40,241 bases of DNA from Flavobacteriales bacterium (GCA_947505255.1 CANNKP010000007.1:1-40241), one strand, 5' to 3'; shown: positions 33,049 to 40,070, numbered from the stretch's first letter. The notes: generated by a model not told the origin, from the sequence alone. A program made the numbers and translations.

Positions 33049-33297
33049 TTAATCGATATTAACTAGTTCCGTCAATTTAACGTCCAAAGCTTTTGCAATC
33101 ACCGCAAGTTTGGTGATACTGACACCTACTTTTCCAGCTTCAATTTTATACATATATTGTCGATCGCTTTGAATCCAACATGCCAATTGGGTTTGTGTAA
33201 TTCCTTTTCTCTCGCGAATTTCACGAATCTTTTCTCCAATTTTTAGTTGAGTCTCTTGATATATGTTTTGTATTTCTTCTTTACTCAATTCAACCAT
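33049..33297 (-). CDS. XRE-family helix-turn-helix repressor, 82 aa
   Basis: The start at 33297 (MVELSKEEIQ) is preferred over 33330, whose extra residues (MFFIQTNDICC) are untypical and would run into the repeats upstream. The HTH_3 domain covers ~19-78: LKIGEKIREIRERKGITQTQ, then QSDRQYMYKIEAGKVGVSIT and the closing LAVIAKALDVKLTELV. It likely represses its own promoter and perhaps the divergent receiver gene. The ACATGTAA repeats between the two genes are candidate operators. Confidence 0.88.
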   Translation of the reverse strand: MVELSKEEIQNIYQETQLKIGEKIREIRERKGITQTQLACWIQSDRQYMYKIEAGKVGVSITKLAVIAKALDVKLTELVNID

Positions 33298-33327
33298 GCA
33301 ACAAATGTCATTGGTCTGTATAAAAAA

Positions 33328-33371
33328 CATGTAACCTTAAAATACTACATGTAATACTATTTTACTACATT
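33328..33371. promoter_or_regulatory. Repeated ACATGTAA / TACTACAT motifs between divergent genes
   Basis: ACATGTAA occurs at 33328-33335 and 33347-33354 (19 bases apart), and TACTACAT at 33343-33350 and 33363-33370 (20 bases apart). The near two-turn spacing and location upstream of an XRE gene fit a repressor operator array. The exact protected bases are not known. Confidence 0.5.
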
Positions 33372-33484
33372 TGCTATCTGGATTAAGTCCTTGGTTTCTA
33401 ATGTTAAAACGATATTCTGACTTTGAAAACGCACTAAATATTGGGACTCCTTACATTTGGAATAATTTTAATATGTATTGGAAT

Positions 33485-33871
33485 ATGAACAGAATAAAAA
33501 TTGCAGTTGCAGAAGATCACGATAAACTAAGACAAATCTTAATTTTCAATCTTTCTTTGGATGACAGATTCGACGTGATTATCGAAGCTGAAAATGGTCA
33601 AATATTAATCGATCGACTTAAAGAAAAAACGGTTGATGTTGTTATTTTGGATATTCGAATGCCTATAATGAATGGGGAAGAAACCCTGATTCATTTGAAA
33701 AATTTCTATCCGGAAATAAAAGTAGTTATGTACAGTTCGATGGGGGAATTACTTACCGTTAATAAGTTTAAAGAATTAGGGGCTGATTCTTTTGTAAGTA
33801 AAGAAAGTGACTTCAATTTACTTTTGGATTCCATAATTCAAGTTCATAAGCCACATGAAATGAAAAACTAA
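33485..33871 (+). CDS. Receiver-only response regulator (CheY-like), 128 aa
   Basis: The start at 33485 (MNRIKIAVAEDHDK) gives the canonical first strand of a receiver domain. The upstream in-frame ATGs add an unlikely leader. Phosphorylation residues are complete: acidic AEDHD near residue 10, Asp56 in VVILDIRMP, switch Ser in VVMYSSMGE and Lys in SFVSKESD. The protein ends soon after the last helix and lacks the DNA-binding domain present in the other two regulators of the window, whose receivers it resembles (AEDH...). It may compete for phosphate or act as an output partner. It is divergent from the XRE gene. Confidence 0.88.
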   Translation: MNRIKIAVAEDHDKLRQILIFNLSLDDRFDVIIEAENGQILIDRLKEKTVDVVILDIRMPIMNGEETLIHLKNFYPEIKVVMYSSMGELLTVNKFKELGADSFVSKESDFNLLLDSIIQVHKPHEMKN

Positions 33872-33882
33872 TCCAAAAAAAT

Positions 33883-33907
33883 ACGCCACCTGTTTTCCAA
33901 GTGGCGT
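33883..33907. terminator. Bidirectional terminator
   Basis: ACGCCAC / GTGGCGT stem with an 11-base loop sits between the convergent receiver gene and the minus-strand small-gene cluster, preceded by an A-run and followed by an AT-rich tail. Confidence 0.75.
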
Positions 33908-33930
33908 TACTTATTTTGTTTTCAATAAAT

Positions 33931-34113
33931 TTATTTCTTAATCCTCTGCCAAACCCATTTCAAAAACAAACTAACCAAAAAACTCACGGTTGCACCAATT
34001 AATGCAAGGATTGCCGTTTTCATGTAGTCGTGCGAATCAATATTCGCAGCCACAGTAAACACTGTGCCGGTTACGGTTCCTAAAGCGGTGGTATGTTCGT
34101 GATGTTGGAGCAT
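33931..34113 (-). CDS. Small membrane protein, holin-like, 60 aa
   Basis: A His/Thr-rich N-terminus (MLQHHEHTTALGTVTG) precedes one or two hydrophobic segments (GTVFTVAANI weak, ILALIGATVSFLVSLFLKWV strong) and a basic end WQRIKK. This layout is common for holins and for small mobile-element membrane proteins. It is last in a minus-strand cluster of four small genes. The function is only suggested by shape. Confidence 0.65.
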   Translation of the reverse strand: MLQHHEHTTALGTVTGTVFTVAANIDSHDYMKTAILALIGATVSFLVSLFLKWVWQRIKK

Positions 34114-34141
34114 CTTTTATTTATAAATGGTTTGACTTTGA

Positions 34142-34357
34142 TTAATCTTGGCAATCACACACTACGCATGATTCTCTTGAAAGAACCAGCTTCACTTCAA
34201 TGGATTCCATTTCTTCAGTCAGATCCTCGTTCACTTCTACTGAAATGCGATTCACTTTTCCGGATAATTCTGCACCAGCTTTGAAGCGTGCTTTTGAAGT
34301 TGCTTTTACTTGTACTTCCAATTCATCGGTTGTACATTTTTTGTTATCTGTTGTCAT
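34142..34357 (-). CDS. Small hydrophilic protein, 71 aa
   Basis: The start at 34357 (MTTDNKKCTT) is preferred to 34411, which would add an odd hydrophobic piece overlapping the upstream gap. The protein reads as beta strands rich in Val/Glu/Lys (ELEVQVKATSKARFKAG, SIEVKLVLSRESC) and ends with CVVCDCQD, a possible metal- or disulfide-forming Cys group. It lies 28 bases from the holin-like gene within the same minus-strand cluster. I recognise no family. Confidence 0.65.
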   Translation of the reverse strand: MTTDNKKCTTDELEVQVKATSKARFKAGAELSGKVNRISVEVNEDLTEEMESIEVKLVLSRESCVVCDCQD

Positions 34358-34420
34358 TTTTTTACAGAATAAATTGATTAAACACATGACCATCAAAATG
34401 AGGAAACTCATTCCTTGGTC

Positions 34421-34630
34421 TTATTTTTTGTCTTCGGTTACGGTTTGAGAAACCGCTGTTGCTACTGTTCCTGCAACGATGAGGTAACCCCCGAGCGTCA
34501 CAAGAAATGCAGGAATTGCAATTGGCGCTGCAACCAAAACTGCTCCTGCAGCTGCTAAACCTAATCCCACATTTCTAAGTTTGCGGTAAAAATCTGGCGT
34601 TTTTGCCTTCAATCGATCTATGATTTTCAT
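34421..34630 (-). CDS. Small membrane protein, 69 aa
   Basis: A basic amphipathic start (MKIIDRLKAKTPDFYRKLR) is followed by two Ala/Gly-rich transmembrane helices (~22-40 and ~43-60) and a charged end (TEDKK). It is second in the minus-strand cluster, 55 bases after the 249-aa gene. Similar two-helix proteins accompany that gene family in Flavobacteriales as far as I recall. Possible roles are holin-like or structural; neither is shown. Confidence 0.7.
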   Translation of the reverse strand: MKIIDRLKAKTPDFYRKLRNVGLGLAAAGAVLVAAPIAIPAFLVTLGGYLIVAGTVATAVSQTVTEDKK

Positions 34631-34685
34631 CTTTCAATTTTTATTTAATTTTAAAAATGAGGAGAACCATCGTTCTCCCTAGGAC

Positions 34686-35435
34686 TTATGCTACTTCAAC
34701 AACTTTCAGTGCGTTGTATGCACCATTTTTCAAGGTGTACTGGATGCCGTTCACTTCTTGGAAAAATTCAATCTTTAACAAGAATAATTTGGTCGTTGCA
34801 ACACCCGGCAATGCCGGAGGTGTGAGAGTCACAGTTGTCGGTGTTGGATCAATTGGCAAGTTTACTGCTGGTGACAACTGCAAATCTTTTTCATTTTCGT
34901 CAAAATCCAATCCTGCGAAACCACATGAAAATTGAATATGAGTTGCTCCTTGTGGCCAAGAAATATCCATTTGTGGAACAAGATCAGTAATAACGATTGC
35001 ACCAGTGTTGATATCAACCGTAAACGGTTTGTACAAGATGGAACCAAGTAAAGCTTCTTTATTAAAGTCGAAACCTTTCAAAGATGCAATACCTTCCGGA
35101 ACTTGAATTCCTTGAGCAACAACTCGTGATCCACGAACATTGTTTGCATCCAGATTTTTGATGACAGTCATGATTTTCGTCAAACGAGAAGTTACTCTTC
35201 CATCAGCAGCATTTAAAGACATTGGTCGAACTGCGTCACGCATCAGTTTTCCTGATGCAGCAGAACTGCCGAACTCTTTTCCATTTTCACGAGTTCTTTC
35301 AAAGGCTGGGTCATTCGCTATTCGTTTAGCATCAACCGATGTTTTCATACGTGCAAGGTTCCCGTCCTTCGTTTTGTAGAAGTTAACATTATCCAGTGTT
35401 CCCTTCAATTTAATTAGGCCTGTTTGTCGTGCCAT
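34686..35435 (-). CDS. Conserved Flavobacteriales accessory protein, 249 aa
   Basis: The N-terminus MARQTGLIKLKGTLDNVNFY with KTKDGNLARMK, RTRENGKEFG and a basic helix (GKLMRDAVRP) is a signature I know from an uncharacterised family that is frequent in accessory regions of Flavobacteriales. The C-terminal half (~130-249) is beta-rich with WPQGATHIQFSCGFAGLDF. There is no signal peptide. As the first and largest gene of a minus-strand cluster with two small membrane proteins and a hydrophilic one, it could be a structural or packaging protein of a small mobile element. That is speculation from context. Confidence 0.8.
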   Translation of the reverse strand: MARQTGLIKLKGTLDNVNFYKTKDGNLARMKTSVDAKRIANDPAFERTRENGKEFGSSAASGKLMRDAVRPMSLNAADGRVTSRLTKIMTVIKNLDANNVRGSRVVAQGIQVPEGIASLKGFDFNKEALLGSILYKPFTVDINTGAIVITDLVPQMDISWPQGATHIQFSCGFAGLDFDENEKDLQLSPAVNLPIDPTPTTVTLTPPALPGVATTKLFLLKIEFFQEVNGIQYTLKNGAYNALKVVEVA

Positions 35436-35710
35436 TTTAAGATAATTTGATTTTACATTTTTCGATCCGGGACCTTCCCGAAAATTTTCACCTCATCCAT
35501 ATCGCGAATAAAATTTCGGTTTCTGAGATCAATATTATTTGATAGCAACTAGAATTACAAAAATCTCGTTCCGTTCATTCCATTTGTGCCTATTTATGCC
35601 ATTTTGAGTGTTTTATTCCTTGTTTTTTCATGTTAAATTAGTCCAATGAAACTGACGGTTTTTTAGTAATGGACATGGTAAAGCAAAGTCCATTTGAGAG
35701 CATGGCTTAA
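35436..35710. other. Intergenic region between divergent accessory genes
   Basis: No gene seen. Noted are CGGGACCTTCCCG-type inverted bases at ~35467-35479 and ATGGAC (35669-35674) facing GTCCAT (35688-35693). Promoters for the genes on both sides must lie here, but no clear -33/-7 pair was found. Confidence 0.35.
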
Positions 35711-35737
35711 GTATAGATAGTGTATGGATAGAGTATG
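35711..35737 (+). repeat. 11-bp direct repeats abutting a start codon
   Basis: GTATAGATAGT (35711-35721), GTATGGATAGA (35722-35732) and the beginning of a third unit GTATG (35733-35737) run into the ATG at 35735. The period of one helical turn and the position suggest a regulatory iteron for the following small gene. Confidence 0.5.
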
Positions 35738-35935
35738 AAAACACCAAAAAGAATTTGCATTTTCCCGAAAGACATTCAATTGATTACCGGTCGAAGTGCC
35801 AGGTATGGTTGCAAGGTAATCAATGAGATAAAACTGAAGCTAAAAAAAGAACCTCATCAGTTCGTCACTATTTATGAATTTGCAGCATATTCCGGACTGG
35901 ATGTTGAACTTATAAAAAGCTTTATAAAAGACTAA
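35735..35935 (+). CDS. Conserved small Bacteroidota protein, 66 aa
   Basis: The sequence opens MKTPKRICIFPKDIQLITGR and continues with KVINEIKLKLKK ... FVTIYEFAAYSGLDVELIKSFIKD. I recall this family (P.DI..ITG.S.RY ... VT..EF..Y.G) as abundant in Bacteroidota, often in accessory DNA. The second half resembles an excisionase-type winged helix, so DNA binding is plausible but unproven. The ATG overlaps the 11-bp repeats upstream. It is alone on its strand before the toxin-antitoxin pair. Confidence 0.75.
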   Translation: MKTPKRICIFPKDIQLITGRSARYGCKVINEIKLKLKKEPHQFVTIYEFAAYSGLDVELIKSFIKD

Positions 35936-36038
35936 TTCTCTGGAGTGAATTCACATTTATTTGATCACTTCATCTGAGTAGCCATTACATTCAGAAATTT
36001 GAGTAGTAACATTTTTATCTCCTATTCGTTTTAGAAAA

Positions 36039-36080
36039 AGTAAACAAATTTGTTTACTAATAAAGAATCAATTAACTTTG
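36039..36080 (+). promoter_or_regulatory. Promoter and perfect 20-bp operator of the toxin-antitoxin operon
   Basis: AGTAAACAAATTTGTTTACT (36039-36058) is a perfect palindrome. It overlaps a -33 TTG (36050-36052), and a 20-base spacer leads to -7 box TAACTTTG (36073-36080), 17 bases before the antitoxin ATG. This is the expected place for autorepression by the antitoxin. Confidence 0.75.
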
Positions 36081-36097
36081 AGTAAAATCAATAAGAT

Positions 36098-36622
36098 ATG
36101 TTACCAGAAATTTCCAAAATAAAAGGAATTCATCCAGGTGCAATTTTAAAAAGAGAATTAAAAGCACGTGGGATGAAAAGTAACGAGTTAGCCGATTTGG
36201 TTGATGAGTATACACAGACCATTAGTGCCATTCTCAATGAAAGAAGGGGGATTAATACAGGACTTTCTATTAAACTAGGTCAACAACTTGGGATAGATTT
36301 AGATTACTTTATGTATCTTCAAGCTAGCTATGATGTTCAAAAAGAAATTGATCAACTCAATCAAAGCAAAAGAATTCCAAATTTGAATAAAATTCGAAAA
36401 ATACTTTTTTGGGATACTGATTTCAATCAAATTGATTGGGAACGAAATAAATCTGCCATAATTAAACGAATTTTTGAAAGAGGAAATGGTCAGGAGATTA
36501 ATGAAATTATTGCTTTCTATGGTTTACCAACTATCAAGCGAGTAATTAAACTTTCTAAAAACGATTTCTTGCCAGCCTTTAACGAGAATGTAAAGAAACA
36601 TGTAATATCAACTCCACATTAA
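36098..36622 (+). CDS. HigA-type antitoxin (XRE HTH with C-terminal extension)
   Basis: A 174-aa protein. Residues ~8-75 form the HigA-type helix-turn-helix (IHPGAILKRELKARGMKSNE, then TQTISAILNERRGINTGLSI and LGQQLGIDLDYFM). A ~95-residue helical extension follows (KIRKILFWDTDFNQIDWERN ...), probably the toxin-binding part. The stop lies 6 bases before the toxin gene. It likely represses the operon through the 20-bp palindrome upstream. Confidence 0.88.
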   Translation: MLPEISKIKGIHPGAILKRELKARGMKSNELADLVDEYTQTISAILNERRGINTGLSIKLGQQLGIDLDYFMYLQASYDVQKEIDQLNQSKRIPNLNKIRKILFWDTDFNQIDWERNKSAIIKRIFERGNGQEINEIIAFYGLPTIKRVIKLSKNDFLPAFNENVKKHVISTPH

Positions 36623-36628
36623 AATACG

Positions 36629-37276
36629 ATGTTTCACAAACAAACAGTTTCGGATACATTGTGGGAAACATTACTTACTCTAATGCAAATCGATCAATTG
36701 AGAAGTTTTCGATTAGTTGGCGGGACATCATTAAGTTTGTTAATGGGGCATCGTATGTCGGTAGACATTGATTTATTTACTGATACTGAATACGATTCAA
36801 TCGACTTCGATGGTATTGATAATGTAATCTTGGCTACATTCCCATATGTTGAAATGGGTTATGGCGGAAATAATTCAATGGGTAAATCTTATTTCATTGG
36901 TAACTCTCCAGACGATCTAGTGAAATTAGATCTATTTTATACCGATCCATTTATCTTTCCGGAAATAAATGTGGAAGGGATTCGAATAGCATGCAAAGAA
37001 GAGATTGCCGCAATGAAACTTGAGGTAGTTGGTCATGGCGGTCGAAAAAAAGACTTTTGGGATCTCCATGAGTTATTGGATCATTATTCTCTTAATGAAA
37101 TGTTAGATTTCTATGAGAAACGGTATCCTTATAGCTACACCAGGGATCAACTTATTTTAATGCTAACAAATTTCAAAACTGCCGAAGTAGATTTTAATCC
37201 AATTTGCCTTCGGAATAAATACTGGGAATTGATTAAACTCGATTTTGAGGAATCGGTTAAGAGAGAGTTCAATTAA
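36629..37276 (+). CDS. AbiEii-like nucleotidyltransferase toxin
   Basis: A 215-aa protein with the nucleotidyltransferase signature LVGGTSLSLLMGHRMSVDID at ~31-50 (the GG-T/S pair and the D-x-D metal site) followed by LFTD. The helix EEIAAMKLEVVGHGGRKKDFWD (~125-146, with the KDFWDL motif of AbiEii/MenT proteins) is also present. Members transfer nucleotides to tRNA or other targets to stop growth and can protect against phage. Together with the upstream HigA-like protein it forms a type II-like toxin-antitoxin or abortive-infection pair, shorter than classical AbiEii (~300 aa). Confidence 0.9.
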   Translation: MFHKQTVSDTLWETLLTLMQIDQLRSFRLVGGTSLSLLMGHRMSVDIDLFTDTEYDSIDFDGIDNVILATFPYVEMGYGGNNSMGKSYFIGNSPDDLVKLDLFYTDPFIFPEINVEGIRIACKEEIAAMKLEVVGHGGRKKDFWDLHELLDHYSLNEMLDFYEKRYPYSYTRDQLILMLTNFKTAEVDFNPICLRNKYWELIKLDFEESVKREFN

Positions 37277-37569
37277 TACATTCTAAACCCCTTAATACCA
37301 TAAAAAAAATGCAAATCCCTCAAATATCTCATAATTTCCTCATCAACCATTTTTAATAGAATTTAATTGATTTTGTGATGATTTAACAAGCAAATCAATT
37401 AATTAGCATTATATTTGTCTCATCGTTCTTTCAAAAAAAATGCAAATCATGTCATATCATAAGTGAACTATTTGGTGACCTAAGATATAAGAACTGATTT
37501 AATAAACTGATAATAAGCTCATTATAAAAATATGGACGATCCCGTCCAGACCGCAAATGTTAAAAGTTT

Positions 37570-37598
37570 AACCCTGTAAGTCTCTGATTTACAGGGTT
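37570..37598 (+). terminator. Rho-independent terminator, unit 1
   Basis: Perfect 10-bp stem AACCCTGTAA / TTACAGGGTT with a 9-base loop, continuing as a T-run (TTTTATTA). It is too far (about 295 bases) behind the toxin gene to be its natural end and better fits a separate small transcript. Confidence 0.8.
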
Positions 37599-37762
37599 TT
37601 TTATTACTATTTATTTTAGGAGGGGACGGAACAGGGGAGGGATTTAGAAAAGAAATTTTTTCATTTTACTTTTAAAAAGTGTTAATAACTCAATACAGAC
37701 AGTACGGTTCAGACCGCAAAAAACACTAAACATACGTCCTCTATGGCTGGAGGAAATAGAAG

Positions 37763-37790
37763 CCCCCAAGATGTATCAATGTCTTGGGGG
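37763..37790 (+). terminator. Rho-independent terminator, unit 2
   Basis: Perfect 9-bp stem CCCCCAAGA / TCTTGGGGG with a 10-base loop and TTTTGTTTTG tail. It follows the second CAGACCGCAAA motif by 40 bases and precedes the gene at 37902. Confidence 0.85.
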
Positions 37791-37901
37791 TTTTGTTTTG
37801 TTTTAAAAAAAGGAATACTAAAGACAGAAATAAATAATTAGCACTAAACTTCTCAATTTTATATATTTTCGTTTTAAAATAATTGAAAAAGGAATTTAAG
37901 A

Positions 37902-38786
37902 ATGAAAAAGGATTCTCCTGATGTATATGTTAAAGATCCATACGTTATAAATGTTCGAAATTGTTATAATGATATTAAGGAAAGAACCCAACAAGTAATA
38001 ACAAGTGTTGAAAGAAAAGAAGTTGCCCTTCAAATTATCGAACTTGAATTTGAATTCTTTTGCTCCCAAATTTCGATTCAACAAAACTTGCCATATAGAG
38101 AGGATAGCAAACAGTATGAAATAAATACAAACCATGAAACATTTTATAAATGGTTAGCCTTTTATTTGACACTTCAAAAACCTGCAATAATTCAATCAAT
38201 GCTCACCGCTTATTCGGTTGGAAAGATTGGGCCAGTATTCAACTTTAATAATAAAATTGAATTCAGGGTGCCATTGTTTATGGAATTTATGATATTCGAT
38301 CATGAAACGCAAGATTATGCTGTCCAATATTGGATAAATCAAAATAATTATGCGAATGACATCTTTGCAAAAAAAAGCATATCAGAAATTTTCATTGATG
38401 AATCTGTAAAGCCAAAAATAAGGATTGCACCTGAAGTACAGAATTATCTAAAATTAAAATTAACCGAATACCTTGATTCTAACGAGCAAAAAACGTTACT
38501 TCTTGGAGTGTTAGAAGGATTGTTTTTAAAAGGTAATGAAAAGGTCTTTCTAAATTTAAAAGCTAATTTATTCTGTGATTTGATCAAACAATTACACGAT
38601 GATAATCGCTTACTCATAACCTCAAGCAAGAAGCAAATCAATGAATGGATTTGTAATAATTTTCTGTTTGATAAAAAAGGAATACCAGGGCTAATTACGC
38701 CATCTTATTGCTCCCAATTACTATCTGGACGTGAAGAACCGAGCATTGGAAGAAGATTTGAGATTAAGGATTTAACCGTCAAATAA
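37902..38786 (+). CDS. Hypothetical accessory-region protein, 294 aa
   Basis: A cytoplasmic, helix-rich protein. N-terminal half: coiled segment ERTQQVITSVERKEVALQII and aromatic helices (HETFYKWLAFYLTLQKP). C-terminal part: LLLGVLEGLFLKG, SKKQINEWICNNFLFDK and a polar end (LLSGREEPSIGRRFEIKD). The C-terminal region faintly recalls RteC-like or other mobile-element regulators, but I cannot assign it. The gene's last codons are part of three 11-bp direct repeats that extend to the next gene, an excisionase-type HTH, suggesting the two belong to the same mobile-element control region. Confidence 0.75.
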   Translation: MKKDSPDVYVKDPYVINVRNCYNDIKERTQQVITSVERKEVALQIIELEFEFFCSQISIQQNLPYREDSKQYEINTNHETFYKWLAFYLTLQKPAIIQSMLTAYSVGKIGPVFNFNNKIEFRVPLFMEFMIFDHETQDYAVQYWINQNNYANDIFAKKSISEIFIDESVKPKIRIAPEVQNYLKLKLTEYLDSNEQKTLLLGVLEGLFLKGNEKVFLNLKANLFCDLIKQLHDDNRLLITSSKKQINEWICNNFLFDKKGIPGLITPSYCSQLLSGREEPSIGRRFEIKDLTVK

Positions 38787-38807
38787 CCGTCAAACATCCG
38801 TCATAAA
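38776..38807 (+). repeat. Three 11-bp direct repeats (iteron-like)
   Basis: CCGTCAAATAA (38776-38786), CCGTCAAACAT (38787-38797) and CCGTCATAAA (38798-38807) are in perfect phase with one helical turn. The first covers the final codons and stop of the 294-aa gene; the last is ~50 bases before the HTH gene start. Candidate binding array for that HTH protein or a replication/excision factor. Confidence 0.6.
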
Positions 38808-38856
38808 AAAATTTTCATCGATTTTGTTTTGGTTACTTCGTAACAAAAATTTAAAG

Positions 38857-39165
38857 ATGGAAAAAATTCTCTTAGTCACCCTCACCGCCTCCGACCTCCG
38901 CAATTTGATTTCGGAGGTGTTGGAAGAAAAGCTATTCCGACTTTCTTCTGAAAGTAAAGAAACACAAAAAGAAGTTTCACTCATTAGTCGTCTCGACGTT
39001 GCAAAATTATTTGGGGTTTCCAAAACCACTATAGATAAATGGCGCAGGTGGAAAATATTGCCACCATCAATCAAAATGTCTTCTCGGATCTTTTTCAACA
39101 GAGATCAAATTATTGAAGTCGTCAAACGACGTCAGAAAAACCCTAATGATTTTTTACTTACTTAA
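38857..39165 (+). CDS. Excisionase-like HTH protein (HTH_17), 102 aa
   Basis: The start at 38857 (MEKILLVTLTASDL) is preferred over 38824, whose extra residues lie in the leader region. The N-terminal ~45 residues form a helix (LRNLISEVLEEKLFRLSSES). Residues ~48-95 are a MerR/Xis-type winged helix: ISRLDVAKLFGVSKTTIDKW, RRWKILPPSIKMSSRIFF and NRDQIIEVVKRRQ. Such proteins direct excision or regulate genes in Bacteroidota mobile elements. It leads four closely packed genes up to 39989. Confidence 0.88.
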   Translation: MEKILLVTLTASDLRNLISEVLEEKLFRLSSESKETQKEVSLISRLDVAKLFGVSKTTIDKWRRWKILPPSIKMSSRIFFNRDQIIEVVKRRQKNPNDFLLT

Positions 39166-39176
39166 AAATAGAAATA

Positions 39177-39542
39177 ATGACACAATTAATATTAAAAAAA
39201 TGCAAATGTTGTGGCGAAGAATTCGAAACGAATAGAATCGATCAGTTCTTCAAAAATCGCTTGCATCAAGTTAGCCATAATAACAATAAGCAATCGATTC
39301 TAAGGAAAAGACTTGCTAAAATTAACACGCCAATTTTAAAGACGCTCAGGATTTATAAGGATTTAATCGGTCTAAAATCTCAAATTCGTGTCTCGAAAGA
39401 TTTTCTAAGGGGCAAAGGGGCGAACATAGCTGTCTTTACCCACGTGGCAAAACTCGATGACCAACTGGTTAATTTTCTGTACGACATTGCCATCTTCGAT
39501 CAAGAAGATTTTATTGTCCTTAAAAAAAATAAACAATGCTAG
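39177..39542 (+). CDS. Hypothetical protein with N-terminal CxCC zinc-ribbon-like start, 121 aa
   Basis: The N-terminus KKCKCCGEEFETNRIDQFFK carries only the Cys-x-Cys-Cys half of a treble-clef-like motif (CK-CCGEEFE). The matching second pair appears replaced by His residues (RLHQVSHNNN), as in some DNA-binding phage proteins with Arg-x-Asp-Gln. The rest is basic then helical (VAKLDDQLVNFLYDIAIFDQ) and probably soluble. It starts 11 bases after the HTH gene and overlaps the next gene by 7 bases, so they are cotranscribed. Function unknown. Confidence 0.75.
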   Translation: MTQLILKKCKCCGEEFETNRIDQFFKNRLHQVSHNNNKQSILRKRLAKINTPILKTLRIYKDLIGLKSQIRVSKDFLRGKGANIAVFTHVAKLDDQLVNFLYDIAIFDQEDFIVLKKNKQC

Positions 39543-39763
39543 AAATAGGACAATTTAGAACAATTGCACCTTCTGTCTCATTCGATAAGCTGTTGCTTGA
39601 AAATACCTTGTTGAAACAACGGGGAATTAATTTGACAAGGATTGCTGTTGGCAGTGTAATAGTAAGTGCAATTCTACTTGTATGCTATCTGCATATAAAA
39701 GAGGAACAAAAGAAAAAGGAAATTCGGATAATAAATCCGGAAGAAAATAATTTTAAAAATTAA
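39536..39763 (+). CDS. Small single-span membrane protein, 75 aa
   Basis: A soluble N-terminal part (~1-35) with LLLENTLLKQRGINLTRI is followed by one membrane helix (~37-54, VGSVIVSAILLVCYLHI) and a basic/acidic C-terminal tail (KEEQKKKEIRIINPEEN). It overlaps the preceding gene by 7 bases and precedes the last gene by 4. Probably part of the same mobile-element transcript. I recognise no family. Confidence 0.7.
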   Translation: MLEIGQFRTIAPSVSFDKLLLENTLLKQRGINLTRIAVGSVIVSAILLVCYLHIKEEQKKKEIRIINPEENNFKN

Positions 39764-39767
39764 TACA

Positions 39768-39989
39768 ATGGAAAATTTTATTGAACAAGAAAAAGTGCGC
39801 ATTTATGAGATATGTGATATTCTTCAAGCTAGTTTGGAAACGCACTATAACCTTAACCCACAAATAAATGAAGCGGAAAGGAAACGTACAAATTGGTTTT
39901 TGAAAAATGCACTACTAATGGAAATTGATTTTCTGTGCGACGATCCAGAATCGTATAAAGGAATCTACTATGACGAAAGCGAAGAGTGA
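39768..39989 (+). CDS. Hypothetical acidic helical protein, 73 aa
   Basis: A short cytoplasmic protein with long helices (EQEKVRIYEICDILQASLET; AERKRTNWFLKNALLMEIDF) and an acidic end (YYDESEE). It is the last gene before the terminator at 40022, so it ends the transcript starting with the HTH gene. No recognisable domain. Confidence 0.7.
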   Translation: MENFIEQEKVRIYEICDILQASLETHYNLNPQINEAERKRTNWFLKNALLMEIDFLCDDPESYKGIYYDESEE

Positions 39990-40021
39990 GTTGTAGAATA
40001 TTTTTTTGAATAATTTGGAGC

Positions 40022-40045
40022 AGCCCCGTTTTTTAAAACGGGGCT
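40022..40045. terminator. Terminator between convergent genes
   Basis: Perfect 11-bp stem AGCCCCGTTTT / AAAACGGGGCT with a 2-base loop, between the rightward small-gene transcript and the leftward HipA-like gene. The stem carries its own T/A runs, so it can serve both strands. Confidence 0.8.
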
Positions 40046-40070
40046 TTCTGGTTTAAATCTGTCTTTTGTT

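Larger units (their letters stand above)
37277..37901 (+). other. Intergenic region with two terminator-ended units
   Basis: Two successive short stretches each contain CAGACCGCAAA (37547-37557 and 37712-37722) followed by a strong terminator (37570-37598 and 37763-37790). Ahead of the motif lies a small hairpin (GGACG-ATCC-CGTCC at 37535-37548; CGGT-TCAG-ACCG at 37706-37717). The second unit also has TCCTC-tatggct-GGAGGA before its terminator. They look like two small transcripts of related design or duplicated attachment-type sites. No protein frame is present. Confidence 0.45.

Noticed and set aside
35971-36010. Regulon operator halves (TGAGTAG) before the toxin-antitoxin operon
   Set aside because: Only one arm is recognisable at each place, and the operon already has its own perfect 20-bp palindrome on the -33 box.
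37535-37560. A tRNA 3' end serving as integration site
   Set aside because: GGACG-ATCC-CGTCC looked like a T-arm, but the loop is too short, no acceptor stem, anticodon arm or CCA context can be drawn, and the motif recurs at 37712 without it.
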